Assembly (NCBI GenBank): GCA_002786025.1 | Contig: NHNW01000022.1 | Span: 310,001-374,000 of the forward strand | DNA: 64,000 nucleotides | Source of the DNA: Zasmidium citrigriseum | Lineage: Eukaryota > Ascomycota > Dothideomycetes > Mycosphaerellales > Mycosphaerellaceae | Reading direction: 5' to 3' | Position numbers and translations under genes: made by a program | Notes under the pieces: generated by a model | Databases searched by the model: none | Seen by the model: the letters and a program-made list of their open reading frames with translations, nothing else | Told to the model about the DNA's origin: nothing | Shown: in pieces, positions 46,552 through 58,864 of the stretch | Position numbering within the stretch: position 1 is the first letter of the stretch | Layout of the letters: every line of letters begins with the position of its first letter

Positions 46552-48923
46552 CTAAAGTCTGCTCATCAAGTCATCAAAGGGAAAGAAAAGCTTTTCTGGG
46601 GGTGACATGTTCCACAGCTCCAGGCCGGGGCCAACATCAGGACTGGTCCATCCATTGAGGCCAGAGTTGCTCATCGGATTGTACGAATCTCGAGAGATCT
46701 CGCTCCATGGTGAGCTATGATTGCTGGCGGTGCGAGTGAGGTAGCTCACACTTCCAGCTCGTGACATGCCGAAGGGTAGAGAGTTCCGGTCTTGAGCGTG
46801 TGCGAATAGCTCGTAAACCAGTGATGCGGCTGGGTAGTTCTCCTCGAGCCGCTTCAAGACCAGTAGTGAGAGCTCAAGGCGATTCTTGCTCCATGAACTG
46901 GTGAAGGGGTCATGAGATCGTGCCTGGAGGAGATGGATTGTCATCGCGGGAACGAGTAGTGGCACCCTACGGTGTGTTAGTGAGAGTCAAGAATGATCGC
47001 ATCTATTGCACATACATCATGGGTCCCGCAAAGCGAAGGGTGTCTGTTGCCACGATTCTGTCCAGAACACAGCTGGCACGGGTGGCCGCCGAGCGGATCT
47101 TGATGTCGGCTGCTGGTGAAAGTGCTGAGTTGCTGGCGATGGCTCGGTTGCTCGTGACAAACTCTGATGCGAACGGCCTGTAGAGGGCGATGGTGGCCGA
47201 CCTTTCCAAAGTATTAGTAAAAGTGCGATCTGGTATGGGCAGGGAATACTCACTCCACATGAAGGCGTGCATATGAGTCGAAGAATTGCACCAGCTCAGA
47301 ACACATCGGAGCAGCTTGGTTGTCTGGAAGGGACTCTGTTATCCGTCGGTCGAGCTGGTCGAGTGTGTTGGGGTCCATGTTCGATTTGCGTGGCTGGTAG
47401 TTGGCGTTCAAAATGTCTCCCAGTACGACCGTAAGCTGGAGAAGACCCAGCCAGATGGGTACAAGTTGAGAGAGATCCATAGGAACGTATTTCCTCCAGT
47501 TCTGTGGCAATCGGTCTGGGAGCCCGAACATGTGATCAGACATTGGCATTGGCACGTCGCAATCGTCGGCATTGATGCGAAGCGGCCGACCGTAACCAAA
47601 GCTGAGCCATCGATCCCGGAAGAAGCAGGACCACCAGATGTTAGCCCATAGCCTGCGACGTGCAGGTGATATGGCACTGTTGACGTTCCTCGAGTCTGGA
47701 TTCCTGTGGAGGCCAATGGCATGAGCCATCGATATGGCTACACCCGTCCAATGCCACGACTGTGCGTTGTCTTGGAGGTCGGAGTACCAGAATCCAAGCA
47801 GTAGCGACGACTGGATCAAGGTGATCTTGTCCTGCTCATAGCCTATGTCGTAGAGACACTTACGTACAGTCAGATCGTGGTCAAGTGGGTCGGGTGGTGG
47901 AGCATCACATACCTTTGCCTTGCTGTACAGGGACTTCTTGAACTCTTGACGGGTCTTATAGCCGGATTGAGAGACGTATTGGTTGGTGACGAACTAGTTG
48001 CGCAATGTTAGTGATGTCTACCTTACTGTTTGTGGGCATATGTCCTTACGTTAGCTGCAACGGAGAACATACTCCACAAAAGGAGTAAGCTCGGGTTCTG
48101 GAAGCCTTGGGTGTATTGGGCTAGAAAATCCTCCGTATCCACAATCGGCAGAGTTGGGTGCACAAAATGGAAGTAGCATTTAACCAGTTCTTCGCACAGT
48201 GCTTGACTAGGGAGAGCAAAGCATCCTTTTGCTTCAGCGTATGTTATACTCTCCGGGTCCAGCGTATCTGCAGTGGCCTGCGGAATGAAGTAGTGCTGGG
48301 TGATAGGGTCTCGTTCAGCATTGCAAATATCAAGAATGTAGCCATAGCCTTGAGGGTCGCCTTATAGCAGAGTCAGTATCTCGATCTTGCATCGATCCAG
48401 TCGTGCTTACCGCTGAAGAACGGCATGGTGCCGGTCATTGTGGTATCGTCATGGTGGGCTGTCGGCGCCGAGGTAGACATATGATGGGCATCATGAAATC
48501 CCATCGAAAAGTCAAAAGGCTCTGGATGGAAGAGCGGCGTAGGCAAGGATTCTGAGGGCACACTTCTAGGCGGAGTGGGCAGCTTGTCAGCTTGGCTGAT
48601 AGGTACATCCGCAGAGGGCGCATCGGCTGTGGAGGTCGTCGAGTTCGGGGTGCTGGTGTCCTTCCGGGGCCTGCGTGTGGAGTCAGCCTCGAAGCTTGTC
48701 ATGTACAACTCACATGTACCACATGGATGACTGACGGATAAGGTTTGCGAGATCTCTTCTGACATTCGATTCCCGCAGTTGCGCAACCTGTACAAGGCTG
48801 CCCAACGCTGTCCATGTCACATTTGACCTTCTTCTCGTAGCAACGCAAGCATGCGTTGGCCTGGCGCCGCGGGGCCTGCCCATTGCCGTCGCTGCGGGAT
48901 CCACGGGACGCTCGCGGGTTCAT
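46552..48923 (-). CDS. Zn2Cys6 transcription factor, likely cluster regulator
   Basis: Seven exons (48923-48736, 48670-48411, 48360-48050, 47993-47913, 47858-47254, 47201-47016, 46966-46552) give 681 residues. The zinc cluster at about 25-54 reads C-x2-C-x6-C-x8-C-x2-C-x6-C (ACLRCYEKKVKC, then PCTGCATAGIEC), followed by the basic KRSRKPYPPRK linker. The long Fungal_trans middle region has CLYDIGYEQDKITLIQSSLL, GFWYSDLQDNAQSWHWTGVA, and the signature RRRLWANIWWSCFFRDRWLSFGYGRP. The first intron uses a GTCAGT donor; no other donor keeps the frame. The gene stands between the dehydrogenase and the hydrolase/PKS pair, the usual place of a pathway-specific activator. Confidence 0.87.
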
Positions 48924-49714
48924 TGTTGTTGTGTCTGCGCTGAGTTGGGTGTAGGAGTTGTTGATTCACCCGCTACCCGGATTGTCGCGACTACTTGATT
49001 GATTGCCCGCCCAACACACAGGCCACCAGGGGCTCGCTCTCTCCAAGACATACATATCGTAGGGCATGGACGGGCAATGGTCGGAAAGCGATCATGACTG
49101 CGCTTGCCAGGCACATCTTCGACGGTCGAAGAGTTGTCCTGGCATTCTCCACACCAAGAAATGTCGGATCAACCCACGGTGATCTCGCAGTGGCATCGGC
49201 CTCAGTCCCACGGATGCCAGCGGGCTGCGGTTTGATGCGCTCTCCGCAGAGCCGCACGACGATAGCAGTCGGCGCCGTGCTAGCGCCGCGATGGTGAGTC
49301 TGAAGGTGAACACATTGACAGCGTGGCGACAAGGACCAGGGCTGGAACCGCTGCAGCCCACCGTTTCTGCAGAGCCTTGGGTCTTCTTATTGCGAGCGAG
49401 GTCGCACGTGCAAGCCAGGTTCAGGCATAGTCGATGATGGCGCCAATGAGCCTCAGGATGAAGTGAATGATGGTGGCTTTGTGCTTCGTATCGTGAAGTG
49501 AGCTTCGCTTTGCGCTATTATTATCTCGGGTAATCTGTTACCCTCTACTTAACCGCGGCGTTATTTAATTGGCCCCCCGACGTCTCCCGTAACGGCCCTA
49601 ACCCTGCAGGTCCATCTATACCCCTGACCACCGTGATTTCGTCCTCCATCATCACACCTTCCAGTTTCGCACTCTCGCGCACTGCCTCCATCGCCACTTC
49701 CATCACCTCTTGGC
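48924..49714. other. Intergenic, promoter of the cluster regulator
   Basis: 790 bases without supported genes, containing the upstream region of the regulator and the 3' flank of the hydrolase. An AT-rich patch (TTATTTAATT) lies near 49562. Confidence 0.45.
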
Positions 49715-50347
49715 TCATAGGTCCAGAACGTCTTGTAGAAATCGAGACATTGCCATCTTGGCCATCTTGGTCGCTGGAACGCGGTGCCCTTCGGCCTTGT
49801 AGGTCACCACGCGACCGTCAGAATCAATACACGAGTTGACCAATCTCATGCATCTGTCCTCCTCCAGAATGGGATCAGTCGAGTTGATGAAATGCAGAAT
49901 TGGCGTGTTAATGCCCGGCTCGTAAAACTTCTGGACTCGCGGATCTCCCTCCCTGTAGCCACTGAAGCTCAGCACGAAGCGGAAGGGCTGGTGCTTGGTG
50001 GTGAGCTCGTCAGGGCGATTTTCTTGATCCTGCTCCAGTAGGGCTGCCACGAGGGAGGCCAAAGTGGCGCCTTGGCTGAAGCCGACAGCGCCTTCAAACG
50101 GACCCTCGCGTTCCAGAATATCGCTGAGGTAAGCAAAAGTCTTGCGGTACTCCTCGTTACCGTCCTCCGGCCACCATGAGTACGTTGGATCGCCAGTCTC
50201 TCGCGGTGTGGAATTGAAAGGTGCTGCCGGATATACGAACTCCACCTCCTCTCCCACAATTTGCGAGAGATACGGCTGCAGGAAGCCCGTTTCTTCCTGG
50301 ATGATGGAGGGCGATTGCTGGAACCCGTGCAAGAAGAGCAGACGCAT
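49715..50347 (-). CDS. FSH1/LovG-type serine hydrolase (likely polyketide-releasing)
   Basis: This is an intronless gene of 210 residues from the ATG at 50347. An upstream in-frame extension has no ATG with family sequence. The alpha/beta-hydrolase fold opens with MRLLFLHGFQQSPSI. The nucleophile elbow is GAVGFSQGATLAS (Ser at about 98). The acid is in FINSTDPILEEDRC, and the His in EGHRVP near the C-terminus. This is the FSH1 (DUF341) family. LovG and similar members release the finished chain from highly reducing PKSs that lack their own thioesterase (established knowledge). The PKS next door has no terminal thioesterase and starts 580 bases away on the other strand, so the same role is likely here. 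Confidence 0.88.
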   Translation of the reverse strand: MRLLFLHGFQQSPSIIQEETGFLQPYLSQIVGEEVEFVYPAAPFNSTPRETGDPTYSWWPEDGNEEYRKTFAYLSDILEREGPFEGAVGFSQGATLASLVAALLEQDQENRPDELTTKHQPFRFVLSFSGYREGDPRVQKFYEPGINTPILHFINSTDPILEEDRCMRLVNSCIDSDGRVVTYKAEGHRVPATKMAKMAMSRFLQDVLDL

Positions 50348-50926
50348 GTTGGCTGGTTGGATGGTGCTATGCCAATTCTGTGCAACTGCGTGAGACAGGC
50401 CTTTATCCACCTCTCCCGTCCTTGTCGGGAAACCATGCCGCCAAAGTCGCCGCGGCCTAACTTCACGGCACGAAGCAACGGCGGATTCGGGGCTTTGAGA
50501 ATATACCCTGTCAGGCTCTGGCACTTTGAGCCACATCCCCCACGTGCTAACCTGCCCTGAATGGGGACACTGGGGAGTTCACGGAGTTCAACATTTCCTC
50601 AACGCCTCCGCTGCGCCTCGGATTCGGCGGTTCTCTCACCGCAGTCCCAAGATTTTGGGAAGAACGCTTCTGCCGTGCACAATCGACGTTCCGAGATCTA
50701 TGTTCAGCAAATGAACGGCGATTCGAGGTTTGTGATCAATGTGCCGCTAATGAGCATTGATCTGTTATCCCATCTTCAGCGTTGGACAATGAAGAGAGGT
50801 ATATCTACCAGCTGCTCCAGATAGCGGCTGTGTTCAGTAACATACCAAGGGCCTTCAACCATTGTCCACAGTCCAACTTCTCGATCCTCTCTTGATACCC
50901 TCCAACAACTACACATACTACTAATC
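50348..50926. promoter_or_regulatory. Bidirectional promoter between hydrolase and HR-PKS
   Basis: The region separates two divergent start codons. The nine-base word CGGATTCGG, a CGG-N3-CGG direct pair, occurs twice (50482-50490 and 50619-50627). A CACGTG core is present in CCCCACGTGCTAA near 50540. Binuclear zinc factors bind CGG pairs, and the regulator encoded 1.4 kb away is of that class. Binding itself is inference. Confidence 0.5.
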
Positions 50927-53900
50927 ATGTCTCCTAGCCGGACGGACGATATGTCTCTGCGCGAGACGAGCTCCGAGGGTAGCTCAACTGGTGCTCAAAT
51001 GCCCAATGAAGCTGTCGCGATTGTGGGAATGGGTATGTCTTCATGACACGATTTTTTCTCCAGGTACTGATGGACTTTCGAGGATGTCGGTTCCCTGGTG
51101 AATCAGAAACACCTGACCAGTTCTGGAACATGTTGCTTGAGAAGCGGAAGTGCTACACCGAACCACCGAAATCGCGCTTCAACATCGATGGCTTCCACGC
51201 CAAGAAGAGTCGCCCTGGTGGACTGAAGCCTCGAGGAGCCTACTTCATTTCTGGAATGAATAACTTCGATCCACCATTTTTTGGCATCACGAAACCTGAA
51301 GCGGAGGCCATGGATCCTCAGCAACGAAAGTTGCTCGAGTGCGTCTACGAAGCTTTCGAGAACGGCGGCATCCCGCTCGAGCAGGTCTCGGGCACTAATA
51401 CGGGTGTATGTTGATGTTTGCTGTTGATTTTGCCGTTGGAATACTGGCTAATTGTGACAGGTCTACGTCGGCAACTTCAACTACGATTATGGTGTGATGA
51501 ATCTGAAAGACCCAGACTACCCACAGCCATACAGTATGACTGGTCAGGGAGTTACGATTCTCAGCAATCGTGTTAGCTACGTCTACAACTTGACAGGACC
51601 TAGGTAATTGACCTGGGATCAACGGTGTAAGCTATGCTGACGATTGTAGTTTGACGCTGGATACGGCTTGCTCGTCAAGCATCTATGCCGCTCACATGGC
51701 GTGTCGCGCACTCGCCAGCGGTGAGATCGACGGTGCCGTCGTCGGAGGAACCAACTTGATCCAAGCTATCGAGATTCATATGGGAACCGACAAGATGGGG
51801 GTGCTCTCACCCACCTCCACCTGTCATACATTCGACGCATCAGCAGACGGGTATGGCCGTGGCGAAGGCATCGGCGCTCTGTATTTGAAGCGTCTCAACG
51901 ATGCCATTCGAGATGGAGACCCTATACGAGGTATCATTCGCGGTTCCGCAGCCAACGCCAACGGGAAGACCAGCGGTATCACTCAGCCCAGCGCAAAAGG
52001 ACAAGCGACTGTTATCCGCCAGGCGTACAACTTTGCTGGCATCACCAACTTGGATGAGACCAGCTACTTCGAGACCCATGTAAGATTCCTCCCTACAAAA
52101 GCAACCTCAAAAGCGATCTCTAGAATGATCTCAAGAGCGACCTTAAGAGGGCTCGAGTGACCTCAAGAGTGACCTCAAGGGTAACCTCGAGTGATCTTAA
52201 GAGTGACCTCAAGAGTGACCTCCAATGATCTTGAAAGTGAAGTGACATTACTGACAAACTGAAGGGAACGGGGACTGCTGTTGGCGACCCAATCGAGCTG
52301 AAGGGCATCGCCGATGTGTTCCTTCCAGAGGGCACCGAACGAAAGCCTCTCCTGATCGGCGGTGTAAAGCCGAACGTTGGACATGCGGAAGCAGCGTCCG
52401 CTATGGCTTGTATCATGAAAGTTGCCTATGCATTGGAGAATGGCAAGATCCCAGCTACGATCGGAATCGAAAAGTTCAATCCGAAGATCGACTTCCGGAA
52501 CGGTCTCTTGCAGGTGGTTCAAGAGGCCCAAGACTGGCCAGAAGACTACGCCGTTCGTCGTGCAAGTGTCAACTCTTTTGGCTATGGTGGTGCCAACGGT
52601 CATGTCATTATGGAGGCAGTTTCATCCATGCTACCTGGCTACCAGTCGTTCAAGACCCGCGAGACCAGCCGAGAAGACATGGACTTCGACAAGAAGACTG
52701 GAACCATGGGCTCTGGCAAGGCTACCTACAAGACCAAGGAGAGGACCCAATTCCTGCTGCCATTCTCTGCCCACGATGCTCCAACTTTGAAGGCCAATAT
52801 CGCCAGCATCAGACAGGTTGCTGATGAGTACGATACAGAGGATCTTGCCTACACTCTGGGATCACGCCGCTCCCGATTCTTCCACCGTGGTTTCGCTGTC
52901 GTTGATAAGGAAACCGTCAGTGACGATCTCGAGGAGCAGGCTGTGACACTGGGTAAACGAGGCTCTGGCGCCAACATCGTCATGGTTTTCACTGGCCAGG
53001 GAGCGCAGACCGCGCAGATGGGCCGCGATCTCATGCAAGACTTCCCCTCCTACCTCCAGACGATTAGGGACTTGGACAGTATTCTCCAGGGCCTTGGAAA
53101 CGATGCTCCAGCCTGGTCGATCGAAACTGAGCTTCTCAAGCCCAAGGCTACCAGCCTTATCGACCAAGTACACCTATCACAGCCTTTGTGCACAGCTGTA
53201 CAGGTTGCTCTCGTCGACCTTCTGTCAGGCTGGGGCATCCGCCCCAAGGCAACCGTTGGCCACTCTTCGGGAGCTATTGGCGCAGCCTATGCCGCAGGGT
53301 CAATCACCAAGAACGAGGCTATCCTATACGCCTACTTCCGTGGCGTCGCTGTCAGCGGCCTGACCTCAAAGGGCACAATGTTGGCTGTCGGCCTGGGTGC
53401 GGACGAGGCTGAGCCTTATCTTGAGGAAGGCATTCGTATTGCATGCCACAACTCGCCCCAGAGTGTCACTCTCAGTGGTGACGAGGACGTTGCTGCCCGT
53501 GTGCAGGCCAAGCTTGACAAGGAGAAGATTTTCGTGCGTGCCGTCAAGACTAGTGGCCGTGCGTACCACTCTCAGCACATGAAAGAGGTCGGCGGCAGCT
53601 ATCTCGAGAGCCTGGAGCGAGCCTTGCGTGTGCACGGCGGTGACAAGGCTGAGAAGGCCAACGACACTGTCTACTCGTCCTCAGTTTATGGCAAGATCAT
53701 GGAGAGCGACTTCGTTCCTGGCCCGGAGTACTGGAAAGAGAACCTCGAATCACCCGTGCTCTTCACTCAAGCCCTTGAGGTTCTGCTGAACAACGAAGAG
53801 CTCTCCCTGAACACCATTCTCGAGATTGGCCCTCACTCAGCCTTGGCTGGACCCATTCGTCAGATCAGAGACAAGCTGGGCAAGAGCTCGAAGGACCTGG

Positions 53901-56900
53901 ACTACATCGCCTCATTGGTACGTGGCGAGAACGCTACTACCCGTCTCCTCGATCTCGCCGGTTCGCTATTTATCAAAGGCCACTCAGTCAACCTTGAGAA
54001 CGTTAACGCAATCGAACGAAAGCTGGGAACGGGGGAGATTCAGAAGTTCATCGGCAAGACGCTCGTCGACTTGCCAAGATGTGAGTAACCCCAGGGCAGC
54101 ACCTCTCCAGAGACATTTACTAATCCTATTCCTCTGCTCTAGACAACTGGAACTACAAGAACGGCACCGATCTCCGAACCGCTAACCGATTTACAGAGGA
54201 GCATCGCCTTCGTCGATTCCCTCGTCATGATCTGCTCGGATCGAGAGTGCCCGGTACGTAAACTCGAGGGCAGAAGCCGCCCTCAACACGTCCGACGTCT
54301 GAGGCATCCACTGACTCTCTGTCTCTTGACTCTAGGTACGATGCGAAACGAGGTCCAATGGCGCAACATGCTCGATATCGCAGATCTAGCATGGCTCGAC
54401 CAGCATCGACTCTCCACTCAGCCTGTACTTCCAGCTATGGGATATCTCGCTCTCGCCACCGAAGCTGCTCGCCAGTTCTTCTCGGAATTCAAGGAGCTCA
54501 AGGGTCCATTGCGTTATGTTTTCCCACACATGACGGTCAAGGCTGCGCTGAATCTTCCTCCTGCTGGCACGCCTGTCGAGATCATGACTCGCATTCGATT
54601 CCAGCATATATCGGATTCGATTCAATCTGGACAAGCCACCTTCGCGATCCAATCCCACCTAAACGGTATCTGGACTGAGCACGCGATTGGCGCTGTAGAG
54701 ATTCGCGAAAGCGTCTCTGAAATGGAGAAACCACTGGTCAACGAGGAGAAGCTTCAGGAACCAAAGACTGCTCATACGTGGTACAGAGGCTTCTCGAGCA
54801 TTGATTTGAACTACGGTGTAGCCTTCAATGGTCTCTCTGATATCAGAGTCGATCCCTGGGGCAATAAGATGACCGCTCTGACCAAGCTACTACCGACCGA
54901 CATCGACGTCGACGATTCGCGCTACCTCGTCCATCCAGGAACTTTGGACACCTGTATGCAGGCCATTCTCATCGGTGCTCATAGTGGCTCTCTCAAGGAG
55001 CTCAACCAATCCTATATCCCCGTCAGCATGGAAAACGTCACTATATGGTCATACGACGGCTTGGAGATCCCTGCTCCAGAGGAGATAGACGGCCGGATCT
55101 TGGCTACAGGCCAGAAGTCCAGCCTGCGAGCTCTCAATGGTACGGTCCAGTTGTTCGACGGTTCTGGCAGGCCCATCTTCGCAGCCGAGAAGGTCGACTC
55201 GATTGCTTACGCCGAGGCCCTGAGCGGTGGATCCAAGGCAGATCGTCACCCCTACCTCCGCGTTGTCTGGAAGCAGGATATCGAGCATTCCAGCTCGCTA
55301 GCCAGCAAGAACGATGTGCCAGCCTCTCTCCTGCAGATGTGGGCTTCCAGCCTTGTCGCAGCCGCGAAGGCACATGCGTCCAGCCCGCTTGCGAAGACGA
55401 TCCTCGAATCTCTCCAGGATCAATACGAGCTAAGCGAAGCAACAGCTGTTGATCTATCCAGCGGCAAGATTGGAGAGGAGACATTCGAACTTGAGAGCAT
55501 CAGCTTGAGTGTCCTTCAAAAGCTCGCGAACGATCGGCCAACTTCTGGCGAGGCTCTGCCGACCTCATTTGAGGCTACGCTTGATCTGTTGACTCACAAG
55601 CAGCCTGGTCTGGACATCATGTTCTACATCGATGGCAACAACACCGACATCACCAGCGTCCTCGACAAAACTTTGAGTGGCAAGTCGTCGCTCAAGCGCT
55701 ACAGGACTGTCGAAATCGTCACCCCCAACGGCGGTGCCGTGCCAGCCTTGACCGAGAAGTATGCGGACTTCAGACATGTCTCCGTCAAGGAAAAGGGTCT
55801 TCTGGAGACCGATGAGTCCAGCTATGACTTGATCGTGCTTCTCCAGCCTGCTTCGGTGGCTGGCTCGCCAGAGGTGATCCCAAGCCTCAGCAAGAGCCTG
55901 AAGGAGAGCGGACGCTTGCTCATTGCTGAGGGACGCCGCGACCTTGACGCCGCAACTGGCCGTCTACTCGATACTATCGTGAGTGGACTGGGAAGCACCA
56001 AGACCGCATCCTACCCATCGTTCCAGCAATGGTCGTCAGCCCTTCAGCAGCAGAGCCTCGCCATCAAGACGAGCCACGTCGGACCATCAGGCTGGATGCT
56101 CCTGACCGAGCGCACAGCATCAGAGCAGAAGACGACAAGCTGTGTGATCCTGTCCCGCCAGTCTCAATTCGAGACGGCCAACGCTTTCGCGGGCGTTCTT
56201 GGTGACGCCTCTGTGGAGACCAAGATCGCAGCCCTGGACGACGAAAGCTTCGCCCCAGAGGCCGGTGCCGCCTACCTTTCCCTAGTCGAGTTCGGCGACA
56301 ACTTCTTCGAGACCCTGAACGAAACGGAGTTCAAGAACCTGCAGAGCCTCGCCGAGACCGCATCCAGCATCTTCTGGGTCACCACTGGCAACCTTCTCCA
56401 GAGCACCAATGCTCACGCCGCGACTGTCATGGGTCTTGGACGAACGCTGCAGACTGAGTACGCCGGACTGCACTTCTTCCACATCGATCTCGACCACACG
56501 GATGCCACTCTTGGTGCAAGCCAAGTTTCACGCATTGTCAGCTCGTTCGACCCACAGGCTGGTGACTGTGACAAGGAGTACATCATCAACGACGGCATCT
56601 ACTACGTCAGCAGATTCTCTGAGGACAAGGTTTTGGACGCTGCCTACCGCGAGAAGCTTGCCAATGAGCCTGTGAGCCAGCCGGCCAATGCTGAGAAGCC
56701 AGTTCGCCTTGCTATTGGCCGTGTTGGTGCTCTGGATACTCTGCACTTCACGCCAGATGATAGGGACAAGACGCTCCACGGTGATTTGGTCGAAGTCGAG
56801 GTCAAGTCCGTTGGTGTCAACATGAAGGAGATTGCCACGTTCCGCGGAACATTCAACAGCGAGTCGCTCTCACACGAAGGTGCCGGTATTGTTCGCCGTG

Positions 56901-58864
56901 TGTCCCCGGGAGTCACCAACGTCGCGGTCGGAGACCGCGTCTGCTGGATGGGCAAAGGAGCCTTCAGCAACGTCGAACGATTTTCAGCCGCCCATCTCCA
57001 CAAGATCGCCGACACAGACAGCTACGAGCAGATTGCCTCAATGCCTCTCGCAATGTCCACTGCAGTTTACGGTCTCCTCCACCTCGGCCGTCTCCGCAAG
57101 GGCGAGAAGGTCCTGATCCAGAGCGCCACTGGTGGTGTCGGTCTCGCTGCTCTCCAAATTGCCAAGATGGTTGGCGCAGAGATCTTCGCCACTGTTGGAA
57201 CCGATGACAAGAAGGTCTGGCTCAAGGAGCACTACGGTCTCGATGAGAACCACGTCTTCAACTCCAGGAGCACTCAATTCGCCGACGAGATCCGCAAGGT
57301 CACCAACGGCTACGGCATCGACGTCTCGCTCAACTCCCTGGTTCGTGAGTCTCTCCATGCAACTTGGAGCCTCATGGCTAGCGGTGGCCGCCACATTGAG
57401 ATTGGCCGGACGGATGTGCTGGACTACGGAACTCTCGACCTGGACGTCTTCAAGCGTGCTGTCTCCTTCAGTGCTTTCGACTTTGGTGTTGTGGCCAGCG
57501 AGCAACCTTGGATCCCAGCCCAGGTTATGAGCGAGGTCATGCAATACTACCGTGAGGGCAAAATCACCCCACTGGCGCCGCTCTTCACATACAGCGCCAG
57601 CGACATCATCCCTGCCTTTGAGACTTTCTCGGATGGCAACCGCATCGGTAAAGTCGTTGTGAACTTCGACGACAAGCCGCTTACTGTAAGTGTTATCCAC
57701 TCAAGCGCTCGAGTGGTCGAAGCTAACATATTCCAGGTCCAGGATACGCCCAAGGGAGCCAAGTTCAGAGCCGACGGGACCTACCTTCTCATCGGCTGCC
57801 TTGGTGGTCTTGGTCGTTGCCTCTCCCGCTGGATGGTCGACAACGGCGCTCGCAACCTCACATTCCTCGCACGTTCTGGCGCTTCCAACAAGGCCGCTGC
57901 CCAATTCGTCAAAGACCTCAAAGCGAAGGGTGTGACAGTCCACATCGTCAAGGGAGATGTTTCCAACAAAGATGACGTTGTCCGCGCCGTGGCCGCAGCC
58001 GGTGTGCCAGTCCTCGGCATGGTGCAAGGCGCAATGGCGCTACAAGACTACCTGTTCTCCAAGCTCACGCTCGACCAGTGGAACTACGCCGTGCACCCGA
58101 AGGTCAAGGGCACCATCGCCCTCCACGAAGCGCTCGCCGGCCAACCCCTCGACTTCTTCGTCATGCTCTCCTCCATCTCCGCCATGACAGGTGCGCCCAC
58201 GCAATCCAACTACTGCGCCGGGAACACCTTCATGGACTTTTTCGCGAGGTACCGTCGCCAGCAAGGACTCCCTGCCACGACCGTCGGCCTGACCATGGTT
58301 CTCGAAGTCGGCTTTGTTTCTCAGGATGAGAAGATCGAACAAGGTATCCGCAGAGGCGGCGTCAGTGGCATCACGGAGCGTGAATTCATCGAGTTGATGG
58401 AAACCGCCATCCTGCCTGCACCCAAGCCTAGCTGGACCGGCGATAATGACGCCAACGCCTTCGTCGTCTCCGGCCTCGATCCCAGCAAGATCGCCGCCGA
58501 CGCCCTGGAGTCTGGCTTCCGCTTCTGGTCGCAGCCTCGTATCGGTCCTCTCGCCGTCTCCCTCCAACAGAAGACCATGTCGACCGGCGGCAACTCCAAG
58601 TCGTCAGGCGGTGCTGCACTCGACCTCCCCTCAATCCTCGAATCGGTTGTCGACAAGTTCGCCAAGACTTTCATGATTCCCGCAGAAGATGTGGATGAGA
58701 CTAAGCCATTGGTTGCCTTTGGCATGGACTCAATGATCGGTATCGCGCTGAGAAACTGGGTGTTTGGTACCTACGCTGTTGATGTACCGACGTCGGATTT
58801 CATGGGCCCTCTGTTGACGGCCCAGACGTTGGCTGAAAAGATCTTCAATGGGTTGCAGAAGTAG
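50927..58864 (+). CDS. Highly reducing polyketide synthase (KS-AT-DH-ER-KR-ACP)
   Basis: Eight exons (50927-51032, 51083-51405, 51461-51603, 51650-52079, 52265-54080, 54143-54253, 54336-57685, 57737-58864) give 2,468 residues. The ketosynthase has the catalytic Cys198 in DTACSSSIY, His334 in THGTGT and His374 in NVGHAEAAS. The acyltransferase has Ser668 in GHSSGA. The dehydratase has His1000 in DQHRLSTQPVLPAMGY and Asp1181 in VHPGTLDTC. Between about 1290 and 1650 lies a stretch where a methyltransferase may sit, but no SAM-binding Gly-x-Gly-x-Gly motif is visible. The enoylreductase NADPH site SATGGVGLAALQIAK is near 1909, and the ketoreductase has GCLGGLGR near 2113 and SNYCAGN near 2251. 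The carrier Ser2425 is in GMDSMIG. There is no thioesterase. The enzyme iteratively builds a reduced, probably unmethylated chain; the product is unknown. Confidence 0.93.
52096..52232 (+). repeat. Degenerate 10-12 bp minisatellite inside a PKS intron
   Basis: Intron 52080-52264 is 185 nt, about three times the usual size here. About 11 imperfect copies of AGAGTGACCTCA (10-12 nt each, with forms such as AGAATGATCTCA, AGAGCGACCTTA, AGGGTAACCTCG) fill most of it. The splice donor (GTAAGA), an ACTGAC branch and the AAG acceptor lie outside the array. Confidence 0.8.

Noticed and set aside
52096..52232. CRISPR-like or coding repeat on either strand
   Set aside because: The units are 10-12 bp, degenerate, without spacers and inside a spliceosomal intron of a eukaryotic gene; it is a minisatellite.
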